From Isoetes taiwanensis (Eukaryota; Streptophyta; Lycopodiopsida; Isoetales; Isoetaceae): a DNA stretch of 64,000 bases. The notes beneath the pieces are model-generated. The model had not been told where the DNA came from, searched no databases, and saw nothing but the letters and a program-made list of their open reading frames with translations. Shown here piece by piece: positions 31,001 to 40,399 of this stretch; position 1 is the stretch's first letter; the number at the start of each line of letters is the position of its first letter. Location of the stretch: NCBI GenBank assembly GCA_021234155.1, contig JAJEKV010000032.1:10052099-10116098 (forward strand). The letters run 5' to 3'. Made by a program: the position numbers and the translations under genes.

Positions 31001-32805
31001 ATGGCCGCTACACCAAAATTCCCTCAACTTCAAACTTCTGCTCCACGGGATCCGGCTCTTTTTGAGTCGGTGACCTTCTCAACACCCACCTTTCGCGAAG
31101 CCCTAGCAGTGGCGTAACGCCATGGGCTTTATGAATTCTCCACACAAGAACTCCCTGCACCAAATCCAGAGCAACTGAAGCAGTTTGTCGCTCATATGAT
31201 CAACAGCCCGGACGGATACGCCACCACGGTCGAGCAGACCACCATTTTGCTTACTCCAGTTCTGCTTTCTCAGGTATTCCAAATTCCTCTTGCCAGGCCT
31301 TCTTTATCTTGGGCTGCCTTACAGGACCAGGATGTCACTCAGTATGGCGCAGCTCCTTATCAGGCCAACATGTATCGACTCACAAACATTGCAAAGACCC
31401 ACGATACTTTTGTAAAGTTTCTGTGGCGAAAATTCTATGTGTATTCCATCAAGAATACCCATATCAATAAACAGTTTTATTAACATTGTCATTATGGCCG
31501 TCTATTCCACTCATCCTATTGATTGGCCACAAATTTTGTTCCTCAAACTTCTCCATGAAATTGATCGCGTCTGTGCAGCACCTTCTTCTGGCTTTGACAC
31601 TTCTGTGGGTGCCCATCTCCAGGCCATCATCCGTCATTATATACCTGTCACCCGACCAGGGTCCCCCTCTACTTCTCAGGCATCCACTCACCAAACCTTC
31701 CATTCCCTTCCAAAAAACCACCATGCTGAGACTTCACGCCCTCCTCTTTCTCCTGGTCATGCTCAAAATCAAGACAAACCTATTCCTGTTTCCTCTTCAT
31801 CCACAGAAGCCACGCCCTCCACTTCTCATCATGTTTCTCAGACGTCACAGACCAATCACCAACAGGGCTCCGCACCTCCACCTTCTCGCCAAGCCCTGTA
31901 TCAATACCAGCAGGATGTCCAAGCTATTGTTCTTAAGCTACAGGACTCACAAGAAGTCTTCATGAATGGTGTTCAAGCCTACATGGAGGCCATGGAAGCA
32001 GTTCACAGGGATCTCCAAGATGCCACCACGCAAGTTCAATCCCTGGAAGAAAAACTTCAACAGAAGCACGAGGTTCTTTTACAGGCCCGTGAAGCTCTCA
32101 AGACTGCACAAGACCAGACCACCCTCCTTGCCGATCAACAGGCTCAGTTACAATCCACCATTCAAGAATTGCTTGAGCAGATCAAAGACAAGGATAAACT
32201 CCTTGGCGACAAGGATAAAGCCATTGCCGATCTTCACACCATGTACACTGAGCTCTCTCAAAATTACAACACTCAACTTCAAGAGCTCAAGGAGCGCAAC
32301 GAGCAGCTCCCCTCTCTCCAAGACCAACTGACCGCGCTGCAAAGTCAGGTCATGTCTCTTCAGACTCAGCTTACAGAAGCACAGAAACAAAAATTGATTG
32401 ATGACACAGAGATTGCCACGCTTCGACTGCATACTCCTGGGCAATCCTCTTCTCATGGCACGCTTCCTCACAGACGGTTCCGTGATCAATCACGTCTCCT
32501 GCTCGAAAAGGATAATCAGATCCGAGACCTCGACCATCAACTCCAGCAAGCTGTTCAATCAGCAGAAGAAGCCCAACATAAACAAGAGGGCTATATTGAT
32601 ATTGCTATCCGCATTCCTGCGGATTTCTCTACTCCTTTCAGTTATCTGGATTATGTGGTTGCCCGACGCCACCTTTTTCTTCTGAAGTGGTATGCGGCAG
32701 ACGGCCAGGTTAATGCACAGCCACTCCGCAGTGCAGATTTTCTAAGGATCTGGCCGGACCTTTCTGTCGAAGACAAAGGTTTACTTCAGAGTTCCAAAAG
32801 GCATG
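31001..32805 (+). pseudogene. Third ORF of the Gypsy element (coiled-coil, env-position protein)
   Basis: ATG at 31001 opens a frame with a stop at about 31115. It continues to 31483, then shifts one frame and runs to the breakpoint near 32805. The N-terminal part (QVFQIPLARPSLSW) and the following HPIDWPQILFLKLLHEI resemble the putative transposon domain of plant retroelement 3' ORFs. A Ser/Pro/Thr-rich linker is followed by a coiled coil of about 190 residues (31960-32580), rich in Gln, Leu and Lys heptads. The last codons before the TGA at 32829 are LINE sequence on the other strand. Function in these elements is unproven; no membrane segment is seen. Confidence 0.75.
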
Positions 32806-34322
32806 GACTAGGGAGACCAGATCCTTTTTGAGAATATCCCAGAATTTAATATAGAATTCTGCTGGAAGACCATCAGGGCCAGGAGACTTACCATTATTGA
32901 AAGAGGTTAGAGTAGCAAAAATCTCTTCTTGGGAAGGAATAGCAGTAACAAAATCATCCATGATTTCAGTAGCAGAAGGTAGGATATTGTTCATAGTGGT
33001 CATGAAGTCATTAGCTTCACTAATATTGTTGGAGGGGATAGGCTTGCCATGAAAAAGGTCCATATGTCTGCTTTTAAAGAAGCTGACAATCTCAGAATGA
33101 GAGGAGTAATTGTTACCATGATCATCAATAGTCTCAGTTATGGAATTTCTGAGAATCCTGCTTTTAGCAACTCTAAAAAAAAAACTTTGTGCTACCAGAA
33201 TCCATGTCATTGGTGTATTTGATCTTACATCTAATAGCAGAACCCTTTGCCTCCATCTCCTCAATATTTTTTATCCTTCTCTCTCTCTCTCTCTCTCTCT
33301 CCCACTTGAAGGTTGGAATTTGTAGGATCATTTTGAAGCAAGGATCTTATATCTTTCATATACATCAGAAGCTGGCTCTTTTCCTTGCTGCATTGATCAT
33401 GTATAGCTTTAGACCAATTTTTGATCCAACCTTTTATTGCCTTAATTTTGGAATAGAAATGTTTCATGGAAGGCATATGGCCATCAGCAAACTCATTTGT
33501 ATTCTCAGAGATCTCCTCATAAAATGCTTTAAATTGAGAACATAATTTCTCATTCTCAAGAAGGGAAGAATTAAATTTGTAAGGAGTGCTTCCCTCCCTT
33601 TGGATCTTGGTGATATGGGAAGTATGAAGGAATTGAGGCTGATGATCTGAGATAGAGGTACCCTCATCACTGGTGACATAGCTATTATCCCAGAAGGCTA
33701 TAGAGGGATTGGAGACATAAAATCTATCAAGGGTACAATAAACTCTTGCTCTGTCTTTCTATTTATTAGACCAAGTATTAGCAGTAGAAGATGGGATGTG
33801 GATCAAATTATTATCAGAAATGAGGGAATCCCAATTCTCCTTTTCAGTTCTGGTCATATTTATTTTATTCCCCAATTTCAAATCCCAAGAAGGAGTGTTA
33901 TTAGTCCCCATCAATGATCCAGTTGTCAAGATTTTGAGATTCCAGCCAGCTATTAATTTCATTCCATATTGGCTCCCTATCTCTGGGAGAGATGGGAGCA
34001 TATACATTTATGATACCAAAACTAGAATTGGAGACAGAATAGATGATAGCTTGCCATACTCTTGAAGGACTGTTATAGAAGGAATTATGACTAATCTCTC
34101 TCTCTTTCAAATGATAGCCAGACCACCACTTGCCCCAGAAGAATTAATCCAAATTGAGGAGGAAGAAGGATAGATCCAATCCCCTAGGTTACTACATTCA
34201 AAGGAAGGAAGCTTTAGTTCTTGCAGAGGAATGATATCAGCATTATACAATCTGATTTGAGAAATGGCACGTCTCCTCTTTAAGGGGCCTTTAATTCCTC
34301 TAAGATTCCAAGTTACGATCAA
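32806..34322 (-). pseudogene. LINE B 5' half: ORF2 endonuclease and start of reverse transcriptase, inverted
   Basis: Reading the minus strand from 34322: WNLRGIKGPLKRRRA, LLQ-position PLQELKL, IINVYAP, IIDGD, TLDRFYV and TSISDHQP define the endonuclease. A linker follows with a (TC)n tract at about 33279-33300 that encodes Arg-Glu repeats. Then comes NGKSPGPDGLPAEFYIKFWD, the first conserved reverse-transcriptase block. LINE sequence stops at about 32806 after LVHAFWNS, where reversed Gypsy ORF3 begins. Several stops and frameshifts interrupt it. The catalytic YxDD half lies in opposite orientation at 40.4 kb. Confidence 0.88.
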
Positions 34323-34345
34323 AAGGAGGTATAGAAGGAGAAGAC

Positions 34346-34858
34346 TTAGATTCTAGATTTTTTGGATTTCCTCTTACTTCTGGTGTTTTTAGCAGGAGTT
34401 TTATTCATACCAGATAAAACCAGACCTAAACTATTCCCATCCTTCTTAACAGTTCTTTTGACTGACTGAATCTTTTCAGGTTTGGGATTTTTGCTGGAAT
34501 TCTCAGTAAAGAACTCTTCTTTACCCCAATTTTCTTTATCACTCCCATATCCCTCACTATCACTGAAATCAGAACAACCCTCAGGAAAAAACTGAAACAT
34601 AGAGTTTTTATTAATGCTTAAAGGAGTAGAATCAAAAACTTGCCTGGTATTTTCTTTTTCTTGAAGCTCCCTTTGTTCAGTAATTATCTCTTCAGGTGTC
34701 TCGGGAACAATCTCAATACCAATTTTTTGATCATCACTTGCTGATTTATTTTGATTGACTATCTGCTCTTCTGTAGTTTGTGTGATGTGAAGTTGCAAAG
34801 AAGCCATCTGATCATCAAACTTGCTTGATATTTTTAGAGGACTGATAGGATCTTCCAA
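34346..34858 (-). CDS. LINE B ORF1, C-terminal part only
   Basis: This 170-codon frame is acidic and Ser/Lys-rich, with SDFSDSEGYGSDKE in the middle and a basic end, KNTRSKRKSKK. It parallels the ORF1 tail of LINE A. The zinc-cluster and DUF4283-like parts are missing. The LINE joins a chromovirus integrase fragment at about 34862, so this is a 5'-truncated insertion or a rearranged end. The frame itself is unbroken. Confidence 0.6.
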   Translation of the reverse strand: MEDPISPLKISSKFDDQMASLQLHITQTTEEQIVNQNKSASDDQKIGIEIVPETPEEIITEQRELQEKENTRQVFDSTPLSINKNSMFQFFPEGCSDFSDSEGYGSDKENWGKEEFFTENSSKNPKPEKIQSVKRTVKKDGNSLGLVLSGMNKTPAKNTRSKRKSKKSRI

Positions 34859-34862
34859 TTCC

Positions 34863-36999
34863 AGACATAATTACGTAGCATATCTTCTATTATGCGATTG
34901 GTACGGTGGTAAGCCGTACTCATGTCTAGTTTAGTTTGAATAGTGCTAAAGAAATCCTTCCAAAGGGCACTAACAAAACAAACTTAGGATCCCGGTTCGA
35001 TATAATAGTACGGGACATCCCATGAAGGCGAAATATCTCCCTGGCGAACAAGGCAGTGTCTAATACGGTGTTCGTGGTTCGACATGGCAAGAAATGTGCC
35101 ATTTTGGAAAGCTTGTCGGCCACAACCATTAAAGCATCGAAGCCCTGTGATAAAATCCATGGTAATAACTTCCTACTTTGCATTAAGAACATGCAAGGGC
35201 TGCAATTCTCCTGGCATCCGCAATTGTTCTGCCTTTGTCTGCTGACATATCTGGCACTGCTTAATGTATCTCGCAATTTGCCTCTTCGTACCTGGCCAAA
35301 TAAGCTGGAGCGGATCTTAAAATATGTCTTCATGAATCCTGCATGCCATGCTATAGGACTGTTATGTGTGTCATGGAGAATGAGCTTGCAAACTCCTGAT
35401 GTTTCAGGTACACATAACTTATTTTTACAATAAAGAAGGTTACCTTCCTTCTTATAATGGTGAAAAGCTTCCTTATCCGTTCTGGCTTCCTTGAATAGAC
35501 TTTGCGATATTTTTTGAAATTCAGGATCTAAAGGGAGACTCTGCTCTATCTACTTACCAAACTCACTGGTGAGAGCGGAAATTGCATTACAATGCGTTTG
35601 AGTGACTAATTGATGCCTGGAAAGAGCGTCGACAACAACATTATGCTTGCCTAGCTTATACACAACTTCAAAATCATATTCTTCCAGGAATTCCATCCAT
35701 CGTCACTGCCTAAGGTTGAGGTGGAGTTGCGTGAAGATATACTGGAGACTTTGGTGATCTTACCCAGCTGGAATTGTCTCCCAAGCAAGTAATATCTCCA
35801 AATATGCAAGGCACGCACGACGCAAGTAACTCCTCGTCATGCGTGGGATATCGCTGCTCAGCATCATTTATTTTCCTAGAATCATACGTGATTACCCTAC
35901 CTTCTTGCATCAATACACTGCTCGTAACAATCTTACTGGCATCTATGGCAATCCACTTATCCTTCTAAGGATCTGGCAAGGTAAGAACTAGAATGGTTGC
36001 CAAAGCATCCTTTAATGACTGAAATCCGGCCTGGACTTTCTCTTTCCAATGTGTCATCCAATTTTTAACCTTCTCATGTTTTGTAAGGTCTATAAGAGGT
36101 GCTGTAAGCTTGGCGAAGTCCTTAACAAATGTTCGGTAATATATAGCCCGCCAAACCTAGAAAACTGTGGACCTCTGATGCATTCGCTGGAACAGGCCAA
36201 TCTTTACTGCCTCAATCTTGGCTAGATCCATTGATATACCATCAGCAGAAACAATGTGTCATAAGTAGTCCACCTTAGTAGTTGCAAACTTGCATTTAGC
36301 GAACTTAGCATAAAGTTGATGGTGTCTCAATTTCTGCAGGACCAACCGAAGATGACGCTCATGATCCTCCAAGATTTTGCTATAGATAAGGATATCATCA
36401 AAGAAAATGATGACAAAGTCATCTATGTATTCGCAGAAGAAATCCTTCATCAATCTCATGAACATGCTGGGGCGTTGGCTAAAACTTATAGTGCTCAGAG
36501 CGTGTCTGAAAGGCGGATTTATGGATGTCATCCTCTTTAATCCTGATCTAGTGATATCCTAAACAAAGGCCAACCTTTGTAAAGTACTTTGCTCCTTGCA
36601 ATTGATCCATCAGATTATTGGCGTGCAGTAACGCATACCGACTCTTAATTGTGTGCTTATTCAATCGCCTATAGTCAATGCAGATGCGCAAGGTACCATT
36701 ATTTTTCTTCACAAGCAGAATAGGGCATCAAAGGGTGATACACTTGGCCAAATGAATCCTAACTTAAGAAGGTCTTGCAGCTGATTCTTACGCTCTGCCA
36801 ATTCGAGTGTGCTCTTATGATACGGAGCCTTACTGGTAGGCTTAATACCGGGTTCCAGTGTGATTTCACATTCCACGCCTCTGAAAGGTGGTAACTTTTG
36901 AATCTCATCGAAAAAAAGGTCGTGGAATTCATGAAGTAAGACAGCAATTGCTTTGGGCAAGCTTCCAATAATCTCTTTCTGTTTAGAAATGGCCTCCAC
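34863..36999 (-). pseudogene. Chromovirus (Ty3/Gypsy) reverse transcriptase, RNase H and integrase relic
   Basis: On the minus strand, from 36999: an N-terminal RT lead (LPPFRGVECEITLEPG), the AERKNQLQDLLKLGFIWPS block, IIFFDDILIYSK with the catalytic Asp pair (about 36395), an RNase H stretch with TYDSRKINDAEQRYPTHDEE (about 35850), integrase core ALMVVADKLSKMAHFLP (about 35125), ISNRDPKF with a catalytic Asp, and finally a RTNRIIEDMLRNYV segment that abuts LINE B. Stops and shifts are frequent. It belongs to a different lineage from the 24-32 kb element. Confidence 0.82.
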
Positions 37000-37004
37000 T
37001 GACG

Positions 37005-37250
37005 CAAGTCTGACAATGCAGGCAACCTAATAGTCAACCTTCCATCATATCCACTGTTGGTCAAGTAGACAGTTTGTCATCCTTACAGATACGGGTAGTA
37101 CGCACAATTTTGCTTCACTTAGAATGGCAAAAGTCTTACAGCTTACTCCTTTGAGATTGAAGCCGCGTCTAGTTATGTTGGCTAGTGGGGCAGTTCATCA
37201 TATCCGAGGCCAACACATTAATTTGATGCCAAGAGCACCCGTTGCTCTAG
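37005..37250 (+). pseudogene. Chromovirus protease fragment, copy 1
   Basis: The plus strand encodes TDTGSTHNFASLRMAK, the aspartic-protease active site (D-T-G), then a LTPLRLKPRLVMLASG segment. It sits head to head with the minus-strand RT at 36999. The same segment recurs at 38107-38268, so there are two protease copies on the plus strand and one RT/IN body on the minus strand. Confidence 0.7.
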
Positions 37251-37396
37251 GAGCCGAGATTATGAATATCGGTCGGTATGATCTCATGTGGGTATGGAGT
37301 TCTTGGCTACTGCAAAAGCAAACATATATTGTGAAAAGCGGGAAGTTTCCTTTAACGCAGCTAATGGAGCTCGTATCACTATAGCAGGTAAACCGA

Positions 37397-38106
37397 TTGT
37401 TCCAATTTTGCAGGCGCCGATACAAAGTTTTTGCTAAAGCATTCAAGTTTTATTATGTCCCCAGAGCACACCATTGCCAACAGATTCAAACTTTCTACCG
37501 CCTGGAACAGAGAAACCTCATAGTCCAAGCATACACGGATGAGTTCATGCATCTACGGCTGTATGTTCTAGGAATTAATGAATGCAGGGCAGTCGAGAGT
37601 TATATTGAGGGGTTATCTCTCAACTCCGGAAGATGGTACGACCCATAGATAAAAAAAATAGTAGCAAAAGCCGAAGCTAAGGCCCTTAGCTTGGAGGAAG
37701 ATAGTCCCAAATACCAGCTACAACGTTCCTCTACCTTTGATCAGAACAAAAATTATACACCTTATCGAGGATGCTCTCTTAGTCCAGGACCTCCTCAGCA
37801 GGCTGTGTACCAGAAGCAAGACAGGAAAGTCTCCTTCAATGTACCAAATATGTCCACTAATCCTACAGGAGCCATTCTGCAAGCAATTCCAAAGGAAGCT
37901 CGGGAGCAGTTACGAAGAAACAAAGCCTATTATTGGTGTTTTCGACCAGGACATCACATACAAGAATGCCCATATGTTACCCAAGCTGTACAAGCCACTA
38001 TTGCAGAAGTGGATTGGAATGATGTGTTGCATTTGATCCTCCAACTGTTGCTGACGAAGCTCCAAACTATATACAAGGTGAGTCCCACATATATGCTGCT
38101 ATTGAA
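37397..38106 (+). pseudogene. Chromovirus gag relic
   Basis: Frame 37397-37648 contains FYRLEQRNLIVQAYTDEF, the typical Ty3 gag core. Frame 37691-38158 contains a degenerate zinc knuckle (YWCFRPGHHIQEC, with the first Cys lost). A TAG near 37649 separates the two frames, which are otherwise consecutive. The protease fragment follows directly. Confidence 0.72.
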
Positions 38107-38268
38107 ACAGGTCACGCTGATAGTCAATCTTCTATCATATCCATGGTTGGCCAAGTAGACAGTAGAACTTTTGTCATCCTTATGGATACAGGTAGTACAC
38201 ACAATTTTGCTTCACCTAGAATGACAGAATCTTACAGCTTACTCCTTTGAGATCGAAGCTGCGTCCAG
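38107..38268 (+). pseudogene. Chromovirus protease fragment, copy 2
   Basis: It encodes FVILMDTGSTHNFASPRM, the protease active site, in line with the gag frame upstream. The sequence closely matches copy 1 at 37005-37160. It is cut at 38268, where a short LTR begins. Confidence 0.75.
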
Positions 38269-38412
38269 TGTAACGGACCCATGGGAGATGCTCGAGTAGA
38301 TCTAGGTGTCGCGCTCCCGAGACACCAACATAAATGGGTAGAAGCAACTACTCATAAATGTTTAGATGGTTTTGCCCAGTTGGCTAAGGGCATGTTGGTT
38401 AAGAATGTTACA
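38269..38412 (+). repeat. Short (144-bp) LTR
   Basis: It begins TGTAACGGACCC and ends GAATGTTACA, giving inverted TGTAAC/GTTACA termini typical of LTRs. A tRNA-Met primer-binding site follows two bases later. The small size suggests a TRIM-like element. I did not find its second LTR in the window. Confidence 0.65.
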
Positions 38413-38414
38413 TT

Positions 38415-38426
38415 TGGTATCAGAGC
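38415..38426 (+). promoter_or_regulatory. Primer-binding site, initiator tRNA-Met type
   Basis: TGGTATCAGAGC is the exact standard plant retrotransposon primer-binding site complementary to initiator tRNA-Met. Confidence 0.85.
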
Positions 38427-38439
38427 AGGGCTCGAGTCT

Positions 38440-38760
38440 CCGTGGGGCAAGTATGACCTTGTTTTGGAGGCCTGTGACAAAGATCTAGAAACTACCCGAA
38501 GCATTTGTTTTAGTTGGAAGGCTGAATGACACAATTTTATGTGACTTTGTGAGATACACTACAATAATATATAGACACCAGTTCTGACAACTTACCATCA
38601 ATTGCGCCTATGGTGCTACATGCTCTTAAATTACTAGAAAAAATAATTTCCTCAGGAACTATAGCTTTCTCTTGGACGTTTTCAGAACATTATACGACAA
38701 TGAATGATAGCTTTCTTGTGGACATAGAGCATACACCTTCAGAAGATTCTGATCATATAT
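38440..38760 (+). repeat. Internal part of the short LTR element; repeat shared with 16985-17345
   Basis: This lies directly downstream of the primer-binding site and shares several blocks with the 17 kb copy. A frame at 38610-38798 gives an unrecognised, helical-looking peptide of 62 residues. Its relationship to the repeat is unclear. Confidence 0.6.
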
Positions 38761-38813
38761 GGAAACCCTTCCTATTTTCCCATGGCATTGGAAAATAGAA
38801 AGGATTTCCATAT
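38757..38813. repeat. Imperfect palindrome
   Basis: ATATGGAAACCCTTCCTATT and its near-complement face each other across a spacer of about nine bases. The arm unit is the same as that of the minisatellite at 39286-39560. Confidence 0.75.
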
Positions 38814-38941
38814 GAATTAAATTTTGAATTCTTGGGTGACGTGCATATTTATGAGTGTTGCCCTATTAATGGGCGGCGCCCGTCTTGAAAAGCGTGGTCC
38901 ATAGAGGAATATTATAAATATTAGAAAAAAGGGGTGGAAAC

Positions 38942-39285
38942 CAGTGTTGTATCCATACGGGTACGATAACTTTCAAGTACTTAGCGTACCATACCAGAGG
39001 TACGGTACGTACGGAATAAAAAAATGCATTGTTTTTGTGTCAAATTTTGGTAGTTTTCAACACAAGTACGGTAGTATTTTATAGGTACGGTACGTATTTT
39101 ATAGGTACTGTAAGTATCTTATAAGTATTTTATAGGTATGGTACGTATTTTATAGGTACAGTAACAACACCTTTTAACGTACTATTTTTTTTTCGGTACG
39201 TTAAAAACTCAGAGGTACATTACGAGGTACAATACGTAAAATACTTATAGTACCGCACATGTACTGTAAGTACGTAACAACACTG
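38942..39285. mobile_element. hAT-like MITE, 344 bp, in the minisatellite
   Basis: The ends are CAGTGTTGT and ACAACACTG, exact inverted repeats. The flanking 8-mers GTGGAAAC (38934-38941) and GTAGAAAC (39286-39293) match at seven of eight bases, consistent with an aged hAT target duplication. The interior is built from GGTACGGTACGTATTTTATA-type repeats and is itself partly palindromic. Confidence 0.8.
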
Positions 39286-39562
39286 GTAGAAACCCTTCCC
39301 ATTTTTCATGGAAACCCTTTTGGTTTTCAAAACGGGAAACCCTTCCCATTTTCCATGGAAACCCTTCCTAATTTCCATGGAAACCCTTCTGATTTTCCAA
39401 ATATAGAAATTCGGAAGAGTTTCCATGGAAATTAGGAAGGGTTTCCAGAAACCCTTCCTGGTTTTAATGAAATCCGAAAGAGTTTCCACAGAAAATGGGA
39501 AGGGTTTCCATGAAAATTTGGAAGGGTTTCCACGGAAAATAGGAAGGGTTTCCATGGGAGGC
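39286..39562. repeat. Inverted minisatellite of GGAAACCCTTCC units
   Basis: Units of about 24 bp, consensus ATGGAAACCCTTCC(C/T)ATTTTCC, run forward in 39290-39400 and as their complement in 39420-39560, giving a large fold-back structure. The MITE at 38942 interrupted the left end of the same array. Confidence 0.85.
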
Positions 39563-39719
39563 CAACCCAAATTGGGCGTACATAAATCTATCGATAACAA
39601 GGGGTTCAAAGGGGATTTGATATGGATATACAAATCACAATTTTTGAAACCAAATTAAAAGAATAGGTCAAGGTAATAAATCAAATTGTGATTAAGGCCA
39701 CATGTACATAAATTCTAAC

Positions 39720-40311
39720 TGTTTGGGGTTTGGGTTCGGGAACTCCTGCAAGACAGCCCTCTGTGAGGACCTGTGGATCAAACAGGAGAATCCGGTAGCT
39801 GTGTCACGCGGGATTTGCAAAAGAAACAAAAGAAAACGAGAAAAGAGAGAACCAAGAAAACAATAAGATCACAATGATGAGAACAAAACTCTTTGATATC
39901 AATGATGATACATGAGCGAGAGAAAGCAGAAGTGAGATAAGACCAAAAACTCATCTAGCCTGTGAAGGCTAGCTCTACTCATATATATAGTACAATGGCC
40001 TTTGGCCCAATATAGACACTCTGTCAGATCTCGGTGCCGACTCCTGGAAGGAGGCCTGATTTGCAGGAATGCTGGCGGTGCCTCTTGAGGTGCCTGAAGT
40101 CACGCTGACGCTGACGCTGGTGGTGACAGCCCGTCACTTGTCTGCTCTCGACCTCTTCGTGCCCGTGGCCTTCGTGGTCTGCTGCTTAGTCTGCTGCTTG
40201 GTCTTCTGTGGGGCCTTTGACGACTGGCCTGTGCCTGACTGTGGATCCTTGGCCTTGACCTGGTCCGTCGTGTGCATGAATAGTCCTGTAACAGGACGTA
40301 CAGGACTAACA
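39720..40311 (-). repeat. 3' LTR of the Gypsy element, in inverted orientation
   Basis: This 592-bp sequence is the reverse complement of the LTR at 22642-23243, with TG...CA ends preserved. Its outer flank is CTAAC on the plus strand (39715-39719), that is GTTAG in element sense, identical to the flank of the 5' LTR. Its inner side carries a polypurine tract, which identifies it as a 3' LTR rather than a solo LTR. Confidence 0.92.
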
Positions 40312-40326
40312 CTCTCCCCCACCAAA
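40312..40326 (-). promoter_or_regulatory. Polypurine tract preceding the inverted 3' LTR
   Basis: On the minus strand GGTGGGGGAGAG ends exactly at the LTR TG. Polypurine tracts prime plus-strand DNA synthesis and always lie at the inner edge of the 3' LTR. Confidence 0.8.
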
Positions 40327-40399
40327 CGACACTCAGGGTGAAGAAAAGGGGGAAGTGTTTCTGATGACGGAAACCCAGCAGTCTGAAACTCATCCTCAC

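Larger units (their letters stand above)
22637..32805 (+). mobile_element. Ty3/Gypsy retrotransposon, Athila/Tat-like, missing its 3' end in place
   Basis: In order: target duplication GTTAG (22637-22641), 5' LTR, degenerate tRNA-Asp primer-binding site, gag start interrupted by an hAT-like element, gag-protease, reverse transcriptase, RNase H, integrase, a spacer, and a third ORF. Sequence identity to the element stops at about 32805. The remaining internal end, polypurine tract and 3' LTR are found inverted at 39720-40400. The DGGS protease motif, GHEMYSFMDGFSGYNQI in RT and the extra 3' ORF point to the Athila/Tat branch. Several stops and frameshifts show that it is inactive. Confidence 0.9.

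Noticed and set aside
31464-32489. Minus-strand ORFs opposite the third Gypsy ORF
   Set aside because: They are shadows of the plus-strand coding sequence, which has a clear coiled coil and family resemblance.
33279-33300. (TC)n tract as a possible regulatory GAGA element
   Set aside because: It lies inside the LINE B ORF2 linker and is best explained as microsatellite expansion in a dead element.
22642-40311. The two LTR copies as independent solo LTRs
   Set aside because: Each lacks matching flanks on its own. One is followed by a primer-binding site, the other is preceded by a polypurine tract, and their outer flanks match each other, so they are the two ends of one element.
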